Source: Halomonas meridiana
GTDB lineage: Bacteria > Pseudomonadota > Gammaproteobacteria > Pseudomonadales > Halomonadaceae
Direction of reading: 5' to 3'
DNA length: 64,000 nucleotides
Assembly: GCF_009846525.1 (NCBI RefSeq)
Contig: NZ_CP024621.1
Location: 1,240,001 to 1,304,000, forward strand
Shown here: positions 8,004 to 16,875 of the stretch, in pieces
Position numbering within the stretch: the first letter of the stretch is position 1
How the letters are laid out: each line of letters opens with the position of its first letter
Translations under genes and position numbers: made by a program
The notes under the pieces: model-generated
Seen by the model: the letters and a program-made list of their open reading frames with translations, nothing else
Databases searched by the model: none
Told to the model about the DNA's origin: nothing

Positions 8004-9461
8004 TTAGCGCCGACGCACGAACCCCGGCAGCAGCAGTAACCCCGCCAGCAACCAAACGGGCAGGCTGCCCAGTCGGGTGAACGGCGTGAGCCCCTCCATG
8101 GCGTAAAACTCGCCGGTGAGGTAGGTGGTCTCGAACTGCGGCGCGCGGTCCACCACGTTGCCACGCGGGTCGATGATCGCGGTAATACCGTTGCTGGTGG
8201 CACGTACCACGTAGCGGCCGTTCTCCAAGGCGCGCAGGCGCGCCATTTGCAGGTGCTGGTGCGGGCCAATGGAGGCCCCGAACCACGTATCGTTTGAAAC
8301 GGTCACGATCACGCCGCTGTCTGCCGCCCGTTGGGCGACCAGCTCAGGGTAGATGATCTCGTAGCAAATGGCGTTACCGATAGCGACACCGGCCGCTTGC
8401 ATGGGCGTTTGATCCGCAGCGCCCTTGGTAAAGCTGGACATGGGCAAGTCGAAGAAGTTGATTGCGCCGCGCAGCAGGCTCTCCAGCGGCAGGTACTCAC
8501 CAAACGGCACCAAGTGCTCTTTTTGGTAGCTGCCTTCCACGTTGCCAACGCCAATCACGCTGTTGAAGTAGCGGTCGTCCTCATCCAACTGCACGATGCC
8601 CGTCAGCAGTGCGGTGTCGACGGGCAGGTTGGCCTGCACTCGTTCCAGCACGGGCCGCGCCTGGCTATCGATCATGGGCAGCGCGGTTTCCGGCCACAAG
8701 ATCAGATCTGCCTCGTCTGCGACGCCGCGAGTCAACTCGCTGTAGGTATTGGCGGCGGTGCGCTGGCCTTCGGGGGTCCACTTGAGCAGCTGCGGCAAAT
8801 TCCCCTGCAGCAGCGCCACGCGAGTCGGTTCGCTGACCGGTGTCGTCCACTGGTGGGGTAGCGCAAGCGGGGCTAGCCAAATGGCCGCCAGCGGAAGCGC
8901 GGCCCACCACTGGCGGCGCAGCACTTCCACCCCCAGCGTGCCGGTAAGCACCACCAGCAGCGAGAGTAAGTACACGCCCCCAACGGGTGCCCAGCTAGCC
9001 AGCGGGGAGTCCACGTAGCTAGAGCCCACCAGCAGCCAGGGGAAGCCGGTAAACAAGTAAGTGCGCAGCACTTCGCCCAGCATCCACGCGCCTGCGAAAG
9101 TGAGCAGCGCCCAGCGGGGGCCGATAAAGCGCCGGTAGAGCCAGAACGTGCCCGCGAAGAACAGCGCCAGTACGCCCACAAACAGCGCGGTTAAAAAGAC
9201 CGCGAGCGGCACACCGGTATAGCCGTAGTCGTGAATCGAGACGTAAACCCAGGAGGTGCCGCTGGCAAACAGCGCCACGCCATACAGCCAGCCTTTTAGC
9301 GCTGCTTGGCGCGGGGTAAGCGTGTGTAGGCCCACGTACAACAGACCCATGGCCACCGGGCCTAGCCACCAGAGTTCGAAAGGGGAAGCAGTCAGCGTGG
9401 TGAAGCCGCCCGCCACCAGGGCGGCGAGCAGCTGTAGCGTCAACGTGGGTGTAAACCCCAT
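8004..9461 (-). CDS. lnt: apolipoprotein N-acyltransferase
   Basis: Inner-membrane enzyme that adds the third acyl chain to the N-terminal cysteine of lipoproteins. The 485-residue protein has about six N-terminal membrane segments and a periplasmic nitrilase-type domain with the triad Glu258 (WPETALP), Lys314 (KEHLVPFGEY) and Cys366 (AICYEIIYPE), then a final membrane segment before an Arg-rich end. It is the last gene of the miaB-phoH-ybeY-corC-lnt run, the same order as in E. coli, 46 bases after corC. The lipoproteins LolB, YajG-like and the TPR protein in this window would be substrates. Confidence 0.95.
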   Translation of the reverse strand: MGFTPTLTLQLLAALVAGGFTTLTASPFELWWLGPVAMGLLYVGLHTLTPRQAALKGWLYGVALFASGTSWVYVSIHDYGYTGVPLAVFLTALFVGVLALFFAGTFWLYRRFIGPRWALLTFAGAWMLGEVLRTYLFTGFPWLLVGSSYVDSPLASWAPVGGVYLLSLLVVLTGTLGVEVLRRQWWAALPLAAIWLAPLALPHQWTTPVSEPTRVALLQGNLPQLLKWTPEGQRTAANTYSELTRGVADEADLILWPETALPMIDSQARPVLERVQANLPVDTALLTGIVQLDEDDRYFNSVIGVGNVEGSYQKEHLVPFGEYLPLESLLRGAINFFDLPMSSFTKGAADQTPMQAAGVAIGNAICYEIIYPELVAQRAADSGVIVTVSNDTWFGASIGPHQHLQMARLRALENGRYVVRATSNGITAIIDPRGNVVDRAPQFETTYLTGEFYAMEGLTPFTRLGSLPVWLLAGLLLLPGFVRRR

Positions 9462-9507
9462 GGCGATATCCTATCTAGGGTGGTAGAGGCAGTGGGAGAA
9501 CGACCGC

Positions 9508-10392
9508 CTAGTCGTCCTGTGGTTCGTCGTCAGCGGCGTTGCTGTCGCGGTAGGCTTCGAGCAGGCGAATGCGGCGGTTATCGGCGTTCAGAATGACGAA
9601 CCGCCAGCCGCCCAGCGTCGTGTGTTCGCCGCGACCGGGTAGGTGACCAAACTGCTGCATCACCAGCCCGCCCACCGTATCGAATTCGTCATCGGAGAAT
9701 TCGGTGCCGAAGCGTTCGTTGAAGTCTTCGATGGGCGTGAGGGCGCGAATGGCGAAGTGGCCGTTCTCCAGCGTGCGGATGTCGTCCTCTTCATCGGTGT
9801 CGTGCTCGTCTTCGATATCCCCGACGATCTGCTCGAGAATATCTTCGATGGTGATGATACCCGCCGTGCCGCCGTACTCGTCCACCACGATCGCCATGTG
9901 GTTATGGGTTTCGCGGAACTCTTTGAGCAGGGTATTGAGGCGCTTGGATTCGGGAATGAACATCGCCGGACGCAGCACGTCTTCCAGTTTGAACGCGTCG
10001 CGGCTCTCTTGCGATTGCGACAGCAGCGGCAGCAGGTCTTTGACCAGCAGAATGCCTTTTACGTCGTCCAGGTTCTCGCCCACCACCGGGTAGCGGGAGT
10101 GGCCGGTCTCTTGGATCAACGGCAGGTAGTCGTCCCGCGTTTGGTCGAGGGTAATGGCCGACACCTGAGAGCGTGGGATCAAGATTTCACGCACCTGCTG
10201 ATCGCTGATATCGAGCGCCCCCTCAATAATCATGATGGCGTCTTGATCCAGCTTCAGTTTCCCTGCGGTGTGGCGTAAAAACGTCATCAGCTCATCCCGC
10301 GAGCTGGGTTCGTCGTTGTCTCCGGAAAGGGCGCCAAAGAGTTTCTCGAGCCATGATTTTTGATTGGGGTTGCTCGATCGGTCTTCGCTCAT
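9508..10392 (-). CDS. corC: CBS-domain transporter-associated protein CorC
   Basis: Soluble protein of 294 residues with two CBS domains (residues about 65-190, including the IPRSQVSAI and DEYGGTAGIITIEDILE segments) and a C-terminal CorC_HlyC domain (about 205-280, GFDTVGGLV-like). CorC/YbeX homologues are linked to magnesium/cobalt efflux and to ribosome maturation. I take ATG 10392, giving a protein close to the 292 residues of E. coli YbeX; the open frame to 10464 has an untypical N-terminus. It sits between ybeY and lnt as in E. coli. Confidence 0.92.
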   Translation of the reverse strand: MSEDRSSNPNQKSWLEKLFGALSGDNDEPSSRDELMTFLRHTAGKLKLDQDAIMIIEGALDISDQQVREILIPRSQVSAITLDQTRDDYLPLIQETGHSRYPVVGENLDDVKGILLVKDLLPLLSQSQESRDAFKLEDVLRPAMFIPESKRLNTLLKEFRETHNHMAIVVDEYGGTAGIITIEDILEQIVGDIEDEHDTDEEDDIRTLENGHFAIRALTPIEDFNERFGTEFSDDEFDTVGGLVMQQFGHLPGRGEHTTLGGWRFVILNADNRRIRLLEAYRDSNAADDEPQDD

Positions 10393-10515
10393 TGCGTCAA
10401 ATCTCTCAGTTACGAAAAAAGGTGTTACCAGGATGATCGTACGTACACGCCATCGTTTTATCACTGAGTGGCCGTTGACACCACTCTAAACGTTCGCTTG
10501 ATTTAGGGGGTCGGC

Positions 10516-10977
10516 TTAAGCGTGATAAGGATCAGGAATATCGAGAGTCGCCAACAGCTCGCGCTCTAGCTGCTCCATCTCCTCGGCTTCCTGGTCGTCG
10601 ATATGATCGTAGCCCATTAAGTGCAGCGTGCCGTGTACGACCATATGCGCATAGTGGTGGGCCAGCGGCTTCTGCTGTTCGTCGGCTTCGCGGGCGACCA
10701 CGGCGTGGCAAATGATCAGATCGCCCAGCAGCGGCAGGGTGATGCCGGGTGGATTCTCGAAAGGAAACGAGAGCACGTTGGTGGGCTTGTCTTTACCGCG
10801 ATAGTCGCGATTCAGCGCCTGGCTCTCCTCTTCGTCCACGAAACGGATGGTCAGCTCTTGGCGTTCGTCATCCGGATGGCGAGAAAAGACACAGCTCACC
10901 CAATGGGTGAGCTGTTCGAGCGACGGCAGCCGCGGTTCGTCGATGGCCGCCTGCCGGTCGATCACGATATCGCTCAT
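10516..10977 (-). CDS. ybeY: endoribonuclease YbeY
   Basis: Zinc-dependent single-strand endoribonuclease for 16S rRNA 3'-end maturation and 70S quality control. The 153-residue protein carries the signature [11 protein letters not shown], with metal ligands His115, His119 and His125. Its start overlaps the end of the phoH-like gene by four bases, indicating translational coupling. A conserved [16 protein letters not shown] segment precedes the active site. Length equals the family norm. Confidence 0.96.
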   Translation of the reverse strand: MSDIVIDRQAAIDEPRLPSLEQLTHWVSCVFSRHPDDERQELTIRFVDEEESQALNRDYRGKDKPTNVLSFPFENPPGITLPLLGDLIICHAVVAREADEQQKPLAHHYAHMVVHGTLHLMGYDHIDDQEAEEMEQLERELLATLDIPDPYHA

Positions 10978-12071
10978 CGGTCGTTCTCTCCCGAGCGGTC
11001 GCTATAGCTGTTGCGTTCCATGGCCTGCATACGCGCTTCGCGCTCCTGCTGGCGAGCTTCACGCCGGGCGCGCTCGGCCACTTCCTGCTGAGACTCGAAC
11101 TCGTCGTAGGCTTCGATGATGCGCTGCACCAGCGGGTGACGCACCACGTCCTTCGCGGCAAAGTGGGTCACGCCGATGCCGGGGGTGTCTTTGAGGACGT
11201 CCAGCACCTGCGACAGCCCTGAGCGCTGCCCGCGGGGCAGGTCGACCTGGGTAATATCGCCGGTGATCACGGCGGTGGAACCAAAGCCGATCCGTGTCAG
11301 GAACATTTTCATCTGCTCCGGCGTGGTGTTCTGGCTCTCATCCAGGATGATGTACGAGTTGTTCAGCGTACGGCCACGCATGTAGGCCAGCGGGGCAATC
11401 TCGATCACCTGACGCTCGATCAGTTTCGCCACCTGCTCGAAGCCGATCATTTCGTACAGCGCGTCATACAGCGGGCGCAGGTACGGGTCGATTTTTTGCG
11501 CCAAGTCGCCCGGCAGGAAGCCCAGTTTCTCACCGGCTTCCACCGCTGGGCGTACCAGCAGAATGCGGCGCACCTCTTGCTGGTTGAGCGCTTCCACGGC
11601 AGCCGCCACGGCAAGGTACGTTTTACCGGTGCCCGCTGGCCCGATGCCGAAGTTGATGTCGTGTTCGCGGATGCTCTGCACGTAGCGCTGCTGGTTCAGG
11701 CCGCGCGGTTTGATCATGGTGCGCGGTGTGCGCATGATCACTTCATCGCTACCGCCTTCGCCATCCTCTTCCTCCTCCAGCGCTTCCAGGCCGGATTCTT
11801 GCAGGAACAGGTGCACGGTATCCGCCGAGAGTTCATCGGCGGCGGTTTCACGGTAGAGGTGTTCCAGCACGTTGGCGGCCGCTTTGATACGGTTCGCGGC
11901 ACCGGCCAGCTGAAAAACGTTGCCACGGTTGCGCAACGTCACGTCCAGGCGGCTCTCAATCAGCTTTAGATGCTCGTCCTGTTGGCCGCAGAGACTTGCG
12001 AGACGCTGCGGGTCATTGGGTTCAAGGCTTAGGGTGATAATGCGATTGGCCTGAGGTGATGGCTGGCTCAA
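10974..12071 (-). CDS. ybeZ: PhoH-like ATPase (YbeZ)
   Basis: Cytoplasmic P-loop ATPase of 365 residues, partner of YbeY in rRNA maturation. There is an N-terminal KH-like region, Walker [12 protein letters not shown] and Walker B IILDESQN. The C-terminus is a charged Arg/Glu-rich helix ([15 protein letters not shown]) that is probably coiled coil. It overlaps ybeY by four bases and lies 86 bases downstream of miaB. The miaB-ybeZ spacer holds a 9-bp GC hairpin (12115-12135) without a T run. Confidence 0.94.
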   Translation of the reverse strand: MSQPSPQANRIITLSLEPNDPQRLASLCGQQDEHLKLIESRLDVTLRNRGNVFQLAGAANRIKAAANVLEHLYRETAADELSADTVHLFLQESGLEALEEEEDGEGGSDEVIMRTPRTMIKPRGLNQQRYVQSIREHDINFGIGPAGTGKTYLAVAAAVEALNQQEVRRILLVRPAVEAGEKLGFLPGDLAQKIDPYLRPLYDALYEMIGFEQVAKLIERQVIEIAPLAYMRGRTLNNSYIILDESQNTTPEQMKMFLTRIGFGSTAVITGDITQVDLPRGQRSGLSQVLDVLKDTPGIGVTHFAAKDVVRHPLVQRIIEAYDEFESQQEVAERARREARQQEREARMQAMERNSYSDRSGENDR

Positions 12072-12114
12072 GAGTAAGAAACCCGTTAGTTGATGTGTGT
12101 GAGTCTCAGCTTAC

Positions 12115-12135
12115 TGCCCCGGCGGGGCCGGGGCA
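12115..12135. other. GC-rich hairpin between miaB and ybeZ
   Basis: TGCCCCGGC (12115-12123), loop GGG, GCCGGGGCA (12127-12135). The stem is perfect, but neither side is followed by a T run, so it is more likely an mRNA processing or stability element than a terminator. Confidence 0.5.
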
Positions 12136-12157
12136 ATTACCTAGGATACGCGAGCGA

Positions 12158-13501
12158 TCAATAACGCTCGCCAGAGGCAAGCTCGCCACGCAGCGAGTTG
12201 GGTAGCGCTTCGGTGATCTCGACATCGACGAAATAGCCGATCAGCTCGGTCGGGTTGGCCGCGCGGAAGTTCACTACGCGGTTGTTTTCGGTGCGCCCAG
12301 AGAGCTGACCGGGGTCTTTCGGTGAAAACCCGGTCACTAGAATGCGCTGCGTGGTACCCACCATACGGCGACTGATTTGCGCCGCCTGCTGCAGAATGCG
12401 CTCCTGCAGGATGGCGAGGCGCTGCTTCTTCACGCTTTCCGGCGTGTCGTCGGCCAAGCCAGACGCCGGGGTGCCGGGGCGCGCCGAGTAAACGAAGCTG
12501 AACGAGTGGTCGAAGCCGATGCGATGGATCAGATCCATCGTCGCTTCGAAATCTTCTTCCGTTTCACCGGGGAAGCCGATGATGAAGTCGGAGGAGAAGC
12601 TGATATCCGGACGGTTCGCGCGGATACGCTCCATCTTCTCGATGTACTCTTCTGCCGTGTGCCCGCGCTTCATGGCGCTAAGGATGCGATCAGAGCCTGA
12701 TTGCACCGGCAGGTGCAGGTGGCTGACCAGCTCCGGTATCTCGGCAAAGGCGTCCACGAGGCTGTCGGTGAACTCCACCGGATGCGAGGTGGTGAAGCGA
12801 ATACGGTCAATGCCATCGACGGCGGCTACGCAGGCAATCAGCTCGGCCAGGTCGATCTCGTCGCCGTCGTCGTTCTCGCCACGGTAGGCGTTCACGTTCT
12901 GGCCCAGCAGGTTGATCTCTCGCACGCCCTGGTCGGCCAGGTGGATGACTTCATCCATCACCGCCTCGAAGGGGCGCGAGACCTCTTCGCCACGGGTGTA
13001 GGGCACCACGCAGAACGTACAATACTTAGAGCAGCCTTCCATGACCGAGACGAAGGCCGTCGCGCCATCGGACTTGGGCTGGGGCAAGTGGTCAAACTTC
13101 TCGATTTCCGGAAAGGTGACGTCCACCGCCGCAATTTGGTTGTTGTTGCGTGCGTCGAGCATTTTCGGCACGCGGTGCAGCGTTTGCGGGCCAAAAATCA
13201 TGTCCACGTAAGGGGCGCGTTTGCGCAGCGCCTCACCCTCTTGGCTGGCCACGCAGCCACCCACACCAATTACCAGATCGGGATTGGCGTCTTTCAGCTT
13301 TTTCCAGCGGCCTAGCTGGTGGTACACCTTATCCTGCGCCTTTTCACGAATGGAGCAGGTGTTGAGAAGGATGACATCCGCCTCCTTCTCGTTATCGGTG
13401 AGCTCCAGCTGGTGAGATTCGCCGAGTAGGTCCGCCATACGCGAGGAGTCGTACTCGTTCATTTGGCAGCCGTGCGTTTTGATGAAGAGCTTCTTCGCCA
13501 T
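12158..13501 (-). CDS. miaB: tRNA-2-methylthio-N6-dimethylallyladenosine synthase
   Basis: Radical-SAM methylthiotransferase that converts i6A37 to ms2i6A37 in tRNAs. The 447-residue protein has an N-terminal MTTase domain with three cluster cysteines ([24 protein letters not shown]), the radical-SAM CxxxCxxC at Cys157/161/164 (GCSKYCTFC) and a C-terminal TRAM domain. Numbering matches E. coli MiaB. It is the first gene of the minus-strand run ending at lnt. Confidence 0.97.
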   Translation of the reverse strand: MAKKLFIKTHGCQMNEYDSSRMADLLGESHQLELTDNEKEADVILLNTCSIREKAQDKVYHQLGRWKKLKDANPDLVIGVGGCVASQEGEALRKRAPYVDMIFGPQTLHRVPKMLDARNNNQIAAVDVTFPEIEKFDHLPQPKSDGATAFVSVMEGCSKYCTFCVVPYTRGEEVSRPFEAVMDEVIHLADQGVREINLLGQNVNAYRGENDDGDEIDLAELIACVAAVDGIDRIRFTTSHPVEFTDSLVDAFAEIPELVSHLHLPVQSGSDRILSAMKRGHTAEEYIEKMERIRANRPDISFSSDFIIGFPGETEEDFEATMDLIHRIGFDHSFSFVYSARPGTPASGLADDTPESVKKQRLAILQERILQQAAQISRRMVGTTQRILVTGFSPKDPGQLSGRTENNRVVNFRAANPTELIGYFVDVEITEALPNSLRGELASGERY

Positions 13502-13640
13502 CGGTACCTGTCATCTATGGGTCGTCAAAGTGGACGAGGGATGAATGAAATAACGGTGAGACAGCGGCAGCGCTGCCGTCGAATGGCTGCATTATACGGA
13601 CACAGCAAACCAGGGGCTAGCATTCCCCCATAATCGATAC

Positions 13641-13668
13641 TTGACCCGCGCGATTCAATCAGTATACT
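13641..13668 (+). promoter_or_regulatory. Sigma-70 promoter of the tRNA-Asn cluster
   Basis: TTGACC (13641-13646), 16-base spacer, TATACT (13663-13668). The -10 lies 21 bases before the first tRNA-Asn. Both hexamers are near consensus, as expected for a stable-RNA promoter. Confidence 0.8.
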
Positions 13669-13688
13669 ACGCACCGTGTTTAAGCAGT

Positions 13689-13764
13689 TCCTCGATAGCT
13701 CAGTTGGTAGAGCAAATGACTGTTAATCATTGGGTCGCAGGTTCGAGTCCTGCTCGAGGAGCCA
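13689..13764 (+). tRNA. tRNA-Asn (GTT), copy 1
   Basis: A 76-base cloverleaf: acceptor TCCTCGA pairs with TCGAGGA at 13754-13760, then G and an encoded CCA. The anticodon stem-loop AATGA-CTGTTAA-TCATT has GTT at 13722-13724, and GTTCGAGTCC forms the T arm. Confidence 0.97.
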
Positions 13765-13852
13765 AAACACTTGTCAGCACAATTGCTTAGAACATTTTAA
13801 GTGAATACTGATAAGTGATAGGCTCTGCTTCAAACGCAACAGCAAAAGATGT

Positions 13853-13928
13853 TCCTCGATAGCTCAGTTGGTAGAGCAAATGACTGTTAATCATTGGGTC
13901 GCAGGTTCGAGTCCTGCTCGAGGAGCCA
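13853..13928 (+). tRNA. tRNA-Asn (GTT), copy 2
   Basis: Identical in sequence to copy 1 over all 76 bases, including the encoded CCA. It lies 88 bases downstream of copy 1, probably in the same transcript. Confidence 0.97.
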
Positions 13929-13960
13929 AGCTGCTGTTCTGCTAAAGATCTTTCTGTTGT

Positions 13961-14036
13961 TCCCCGATAGCTCAGTTGGTAGAGCAAATGACTGTTAATC
14001 ATTGGGTCGCAGGTTCGAGTCCTGCTCGGGGAGCCA
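13961..14036 (+). tRNA. tRNA-Asn (GTT), copy 3
   Basis: Same 76-base structure, but the fourth acceptor pair is C-G instead of T-A: TCCCCGA at the 5' end and TCGGGGA at the 3' end. Both sides changed together, so pairing is preserved. It lies 32 bases after copy 2. Confidence 0.97.
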
Positions 14037-14078
14037 TCTAGCTTACCATCTTTCCTATCTAAATGAGTGCCCGCCCGC

Positions 14079-14106
14079 TGCCAACTGGCATTTTGGGTTT
14101 TTTTTT
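14079..14106 (+). terminator. Possible terminator of the tRNA-Asn cluster
   Basis: A short stem TGCCA/TGGCA (14079-14090) is followed by TTTTGGG and nine T bases (14098-14106). The stem is weak, but the T run is long. Confidence 0.45.
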
Positions 14107-14196
14107 GTGCGTGGCTGTTTGTGGCGAGTCATTTCTTAACGCTTTTCCACGCTTCGCGTAAACTAGTTGCTTCAATTTATAGCGTGGGAAGGTGTC

Positions 14197-14559
14197 GTGG
14201 GGAAAGCGGCTAGCCTGCAGGCGCTGCAGGTCTTTAAGTGTTTGAGCGATGAAACGCGGCTGATGCTGGTGCTGTTGATTGCCCAGGAGCAGTCGCTGTG
14301 CGTGTGTGAGATGACCTACGCGCTGGAGGAGTCCCAGCCCAAAGTGTCGCGCCATTTGGCGCAGCTGCGCCAGTGCGGCCTGCTGATGGATCAGCGGGAA
14401 GGGCAGTGGGTTTACTACCGTTTAGCGCCGCAGCTGCCTGCCTGGGCGCAGTCGATTATTGATTCAGGTGCGCAGGGGAGTGCAGTGCAGCTTGAGGCGC
14501 TGACGCAGCGTTTGGCGCGTATGGGGGATCGTCCGGCGCGGCGTGCTGCCCTCTGCTAG
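14197..14559 (+). CDS. ArsR/SmtB-family transcriptional regulator
   Basis: Winged-helix repressor of 120 residues from GTG 14197, which has GGGAAGG just upstream; an upstream in-frame TTG at 14167 has no such site. The recognition helix is visible in EESQPKVSRHLAQLRQCGL. The SLCVCEMTYAL segment resembles the ELCVCDL arsenite-binding motif of E. coli ArsR, so trivalent arsenic or a similar soft metal is the likely signal. No arsenic transporter, reductase or other obvious target is adjacent; downstream is a terminator and the opposing prc gene. Confidence 0.87.
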   Translation: MGKAASLQALQVFKCLSDETRLMLVLLIAQEQSLCVCEMTYALEESQPKVSRHLAQLRQCGLLMDQREGQWVYYRLAPQLPAWAQSIIDSGAQGSAVQLEALTQRLARMGDRPARRAALC

Positions 14560-14587
14560 TAGCGTTTCGGTACCAGCAAGCGTCCAC

Positions 14588-14620
14588 AAAAAACGCCAGC
14601 CCTCGGGCTGGCGTTGTTGT
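14588..14620. terminator. Bidirectional terminator between arsR-like gene and prc
   Basis: ACGCCAGCCC (14593-14602) pairs with GGGCTGGCGT (14605-14614). It is preceded by a run of A (14588-14593) and followed by TGTTGTTG, so it could serve both convergent genes, better for the minus strand. Confidence 0.75.
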
Positions 14621-14643
14621 TGCTAGCGCAGAGTAAGCGTGGG

Positions 14644-16737
14644 TTAACGCTTGGCCATGCGCTGGCTCTCTTGCAGGTGAACGTAGTCGAGCAGCACTTC
14701 AGCGGCTTCGAGCACGTGGGCGCGGTCCACGGGCATCTCTTCGTCGTCGCTGTCGTTCTCAGCTTCGGCATCTTCCGTGGCGGCGGTGCCGTCGCTACGC
14801 GCGTCCATCCACTCTTCCAGTTCAGGCAGCCCCAGGGCGCGGCGGCGCTGGTTTTCCAGTGAGAGCTGTTCGGCTTCTTGGGCTTCTAGCTCGCGTTGGC
14901 GCTGTTCCCGGTTCAGGCTGACGCTGGTGTGCTGTTCACGCAGCTGGCGAGCCAGCGTGGACTGACGCTCCAGGTAGCGGAAGTTGGGGTTCTCTTTGGC
15001 GCGCTCTTCATGGCGAGCAATCAGCGCGGGCAACACGCGTTCCGGCTCGCCGTAACGGCGGTACTGCACGTTTTGCACGTTGTCCCACGCCAGGGCGTTA
15101 TCCAGGCTGCTTTCGCCAATGCGCTCGGGGTCGATCAGGCTGGGGAAGGTGATGTCCGGTTCGACACCGCGATTTTGGGTGCTGTCACCTGAAATGCGGT
15201 AGAACTTGGCGCGGGTCAATTTGATCTCGCCGTGGCTCAGCTCGTTCAGGGTTTGAACGGTACCCTTACCAAAGGTCGAGGCGCCCACCACGATTCCGCG
15301 GCCATAGTCTTGAATGGCACCGGCGAAGATTTCCGAGGCAGAGGCCGAGAGGCGGTTTACCAGCACGGTAAGTGGGCCGTCGTACACGGTGCCTGCTTCG
15401 GTGTCGCCGTAGAGCTGAATGCGGCCCTGGGCGTCGCGTACCTGCACGGTGGGGCCACGATCGATGAACAGGCCGATCAGCGAGTTGGCCTCTTGCAGTG
15501 CGCCGCCGCCGTTATTGCGCAGATCGAGCACGATACCTTCCACACCCGCTTGTTTGAGGTTCTCGATTTCGCGGGCCACGTCGCGGGTGGTGCTGCGATA
15601 CTCTTCTTCACCGGCTTGCCAGGCGTCGAAATCGACGTAGAAGGTGGGCACGTTGATGACGCCGATGCGATGTGGCTCGCCGTCGCGCATCACTTCGATC
15701 ACTTCGCTGTCAGCCGCCTGATCTTCCAAGCTGACCGTGTCGCGGGTGATCTCGACGATTTGCGAGCGGGTCATGTCCACGGCTTGGGCAGGCACTACGT
15801 CCAGGCGCACCACGGAGCCTTTGGGGCCGCGAATCAGGTCGACGACGTTATCCAAGCGCATGCCGACGACGTTGACCATCTCGCCCTCTTCCTGGCCGAC
15901 GGCGATGATGCGGTCGGCCGGTTCCAGCACGCCTGCGCGCTCAGCGGGGCCGCCGGGCACGAGGCTGGAGACTTTGACGTATTCACCGTCCGCTTGCAGC
16001 AGCGCGCCAATGCCTTCCAGCGAGAGGCTCATCTGAATATCGAAGGATTCGCCTTGACGAGGGGAGAGGTAGCCGGTGTGTGGGTCGATGGTGCCGGAGA
16101 TAGCGGCCATCAGCAGGCCAAACACATCTTCCGATTCCGCTTGGCGTAATCGCGAGAGCTGACCTTCGTAGCGCTGGCGCAGGTTGTCTTCGATCTGCTC
16201 CGCGTCCTGGTCGGTAAGAGCGAGGGTCAGGGCGTCGTTTTTCAACCGTTTGCGCCATAGCTCGTCCAGCTCGCTGTCGCGGGTGGCCCAGGGAGCGTCT
16301 TCACGATCCACTTCCAGGCGCTCGTCGCTGTTGAACTCCAGCGATAATCCTTCGTCCAATTCGGCGAGCAGCCACTCCAAGCGGGCGGTGTGACGCTCGC
16401 TCAGGCGGTTGTAGAGGGCGAAAGCGTCGTCCAGGTCGCCATCGAACAGCACGTCGGCCATGTCGTTCTCAAGGTGGCGATAGGGTTCGATGTCTCGGTT
16501 CAGTAGGTAGGCGCGCTGACCATCCAGAATATCCAGATAGCGTTGGAAAGCTTCCTGCGACCACTGCTCGTTGAAAGTAATATCAGCATAGTGGCCGTAG
16601 CGGAGTGAATCCGCAATTTCCACTGCCGCTTGGCGTTGTTCGTCGGTCGGCGCGAGTTGCGCCAGCGCTGCCGGGCTGGTGATCACCAGCATCACGGCAA
16701 GGGCGACCGAGCGCGAAAGCGTTGCAAACAAGCTCAT
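14644..16737 (-). CDS. prc: carboxy-terminal processing (tail-specific) protease
   Basis: Periplasmic S41 serine protease of 697 residues that trims C-termini and, with its lipoprotein adaptor in other bacteria, controls murein hydrolases. A signal peptide ends near AALAQLAPT. A PDZ domain (about 230-320, GIGALLQADGEYVKVSSLVPG) precedes the catalytic core. The Ser/Lys dyad is Ser466 in SASASEIFAG and Lys491 in STFGKGTVQ, the 25-residue spacing known from E. coli Tsp. The C-terminal helical DUF3340-like part is rich in Arg/Glu. It is divergent from the M18 peptidase gene. Confidence 0.95.
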   Translation of the reverse strand: MSLFATLSRSVALAVMLVITSPAALAQLAPTDEQRQAAVEIADSLRYGHYADITFNEQWSQEAFQRYLDILDGQRAYLLNRDIEPYRHLENDMADVLFDGDLDDAFALYNRLSERHTARLEWLLAELDEGLSLEFNSDERLEVDREDAPWATRDSELDELWRKRLKNDALTLALTDQDAEQIEDNLRQRYEGQLSRLRQAESEDVFGLLMAAISGTIDPHTGYLSPRQGESFDIQMSLSLEGIGALLQADGEYVKVSSLVPGGPAERAGVLEPADRIIAVGQEEGEMVNVVGMRLDNVVDLIRGPKGSVVRLDVVPAQAVDMTRSQIVEITRDTVSLEDQAADSEVIEVMRDGEPHRIGVINVPTFYVDFDAWQAGEEEYRSTTRDVAREIENLKQAGVEGIVLDLRNNGGGALQEANSLIGLFIDRGPTVQVRDAQGRIQLYGDTEAGTVYDGPLTVLVNRLSASASEIFAGAIQDYGRGIVVGASTFGKGTVQTLNELSHGEIKLTRAKFYRISGDSTQNRGVEPDITFPSLIDPERIGESSLDNALAWDNVQNVQYRRYGEPERVLPALIARHEERAKENPNFRYLERQSTLARQLREQHTSVSLNREQRQRELEAQEAEQLSLENQRRRALGLPELEEWMDARSDGTAATEDAEAENDSDDEEMPVDRAHVLEAAEVLLDYVHLQESQRMAKR

Positions 16738-16875
16738 CAGTCAAGCTCTCCCGGATTTGTGTACACTCATTCTTCCCTAGACCCGCAGTTAGCCTATGAG
16801 TTGCGTAGGCCGAGGGAGCATTGTAGCAGGTCATTTCCCCTGTGAGACTCAATCATTACTGTTATGAGGAATTCC

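Noticed and set aside
13787..14002. Open frame of 71 residues on the minus strand with repeated SHLLYQLSYRG
   Set aside because: It is the reverse strand of two tRNA-Asn genes; the repeat reflects the duplicated tRNA.
15232..16149. Open frame of 305 residues on the plus strand
   Set aside because: Antisense to prc, whose PDZ and S41 motifs are intact.
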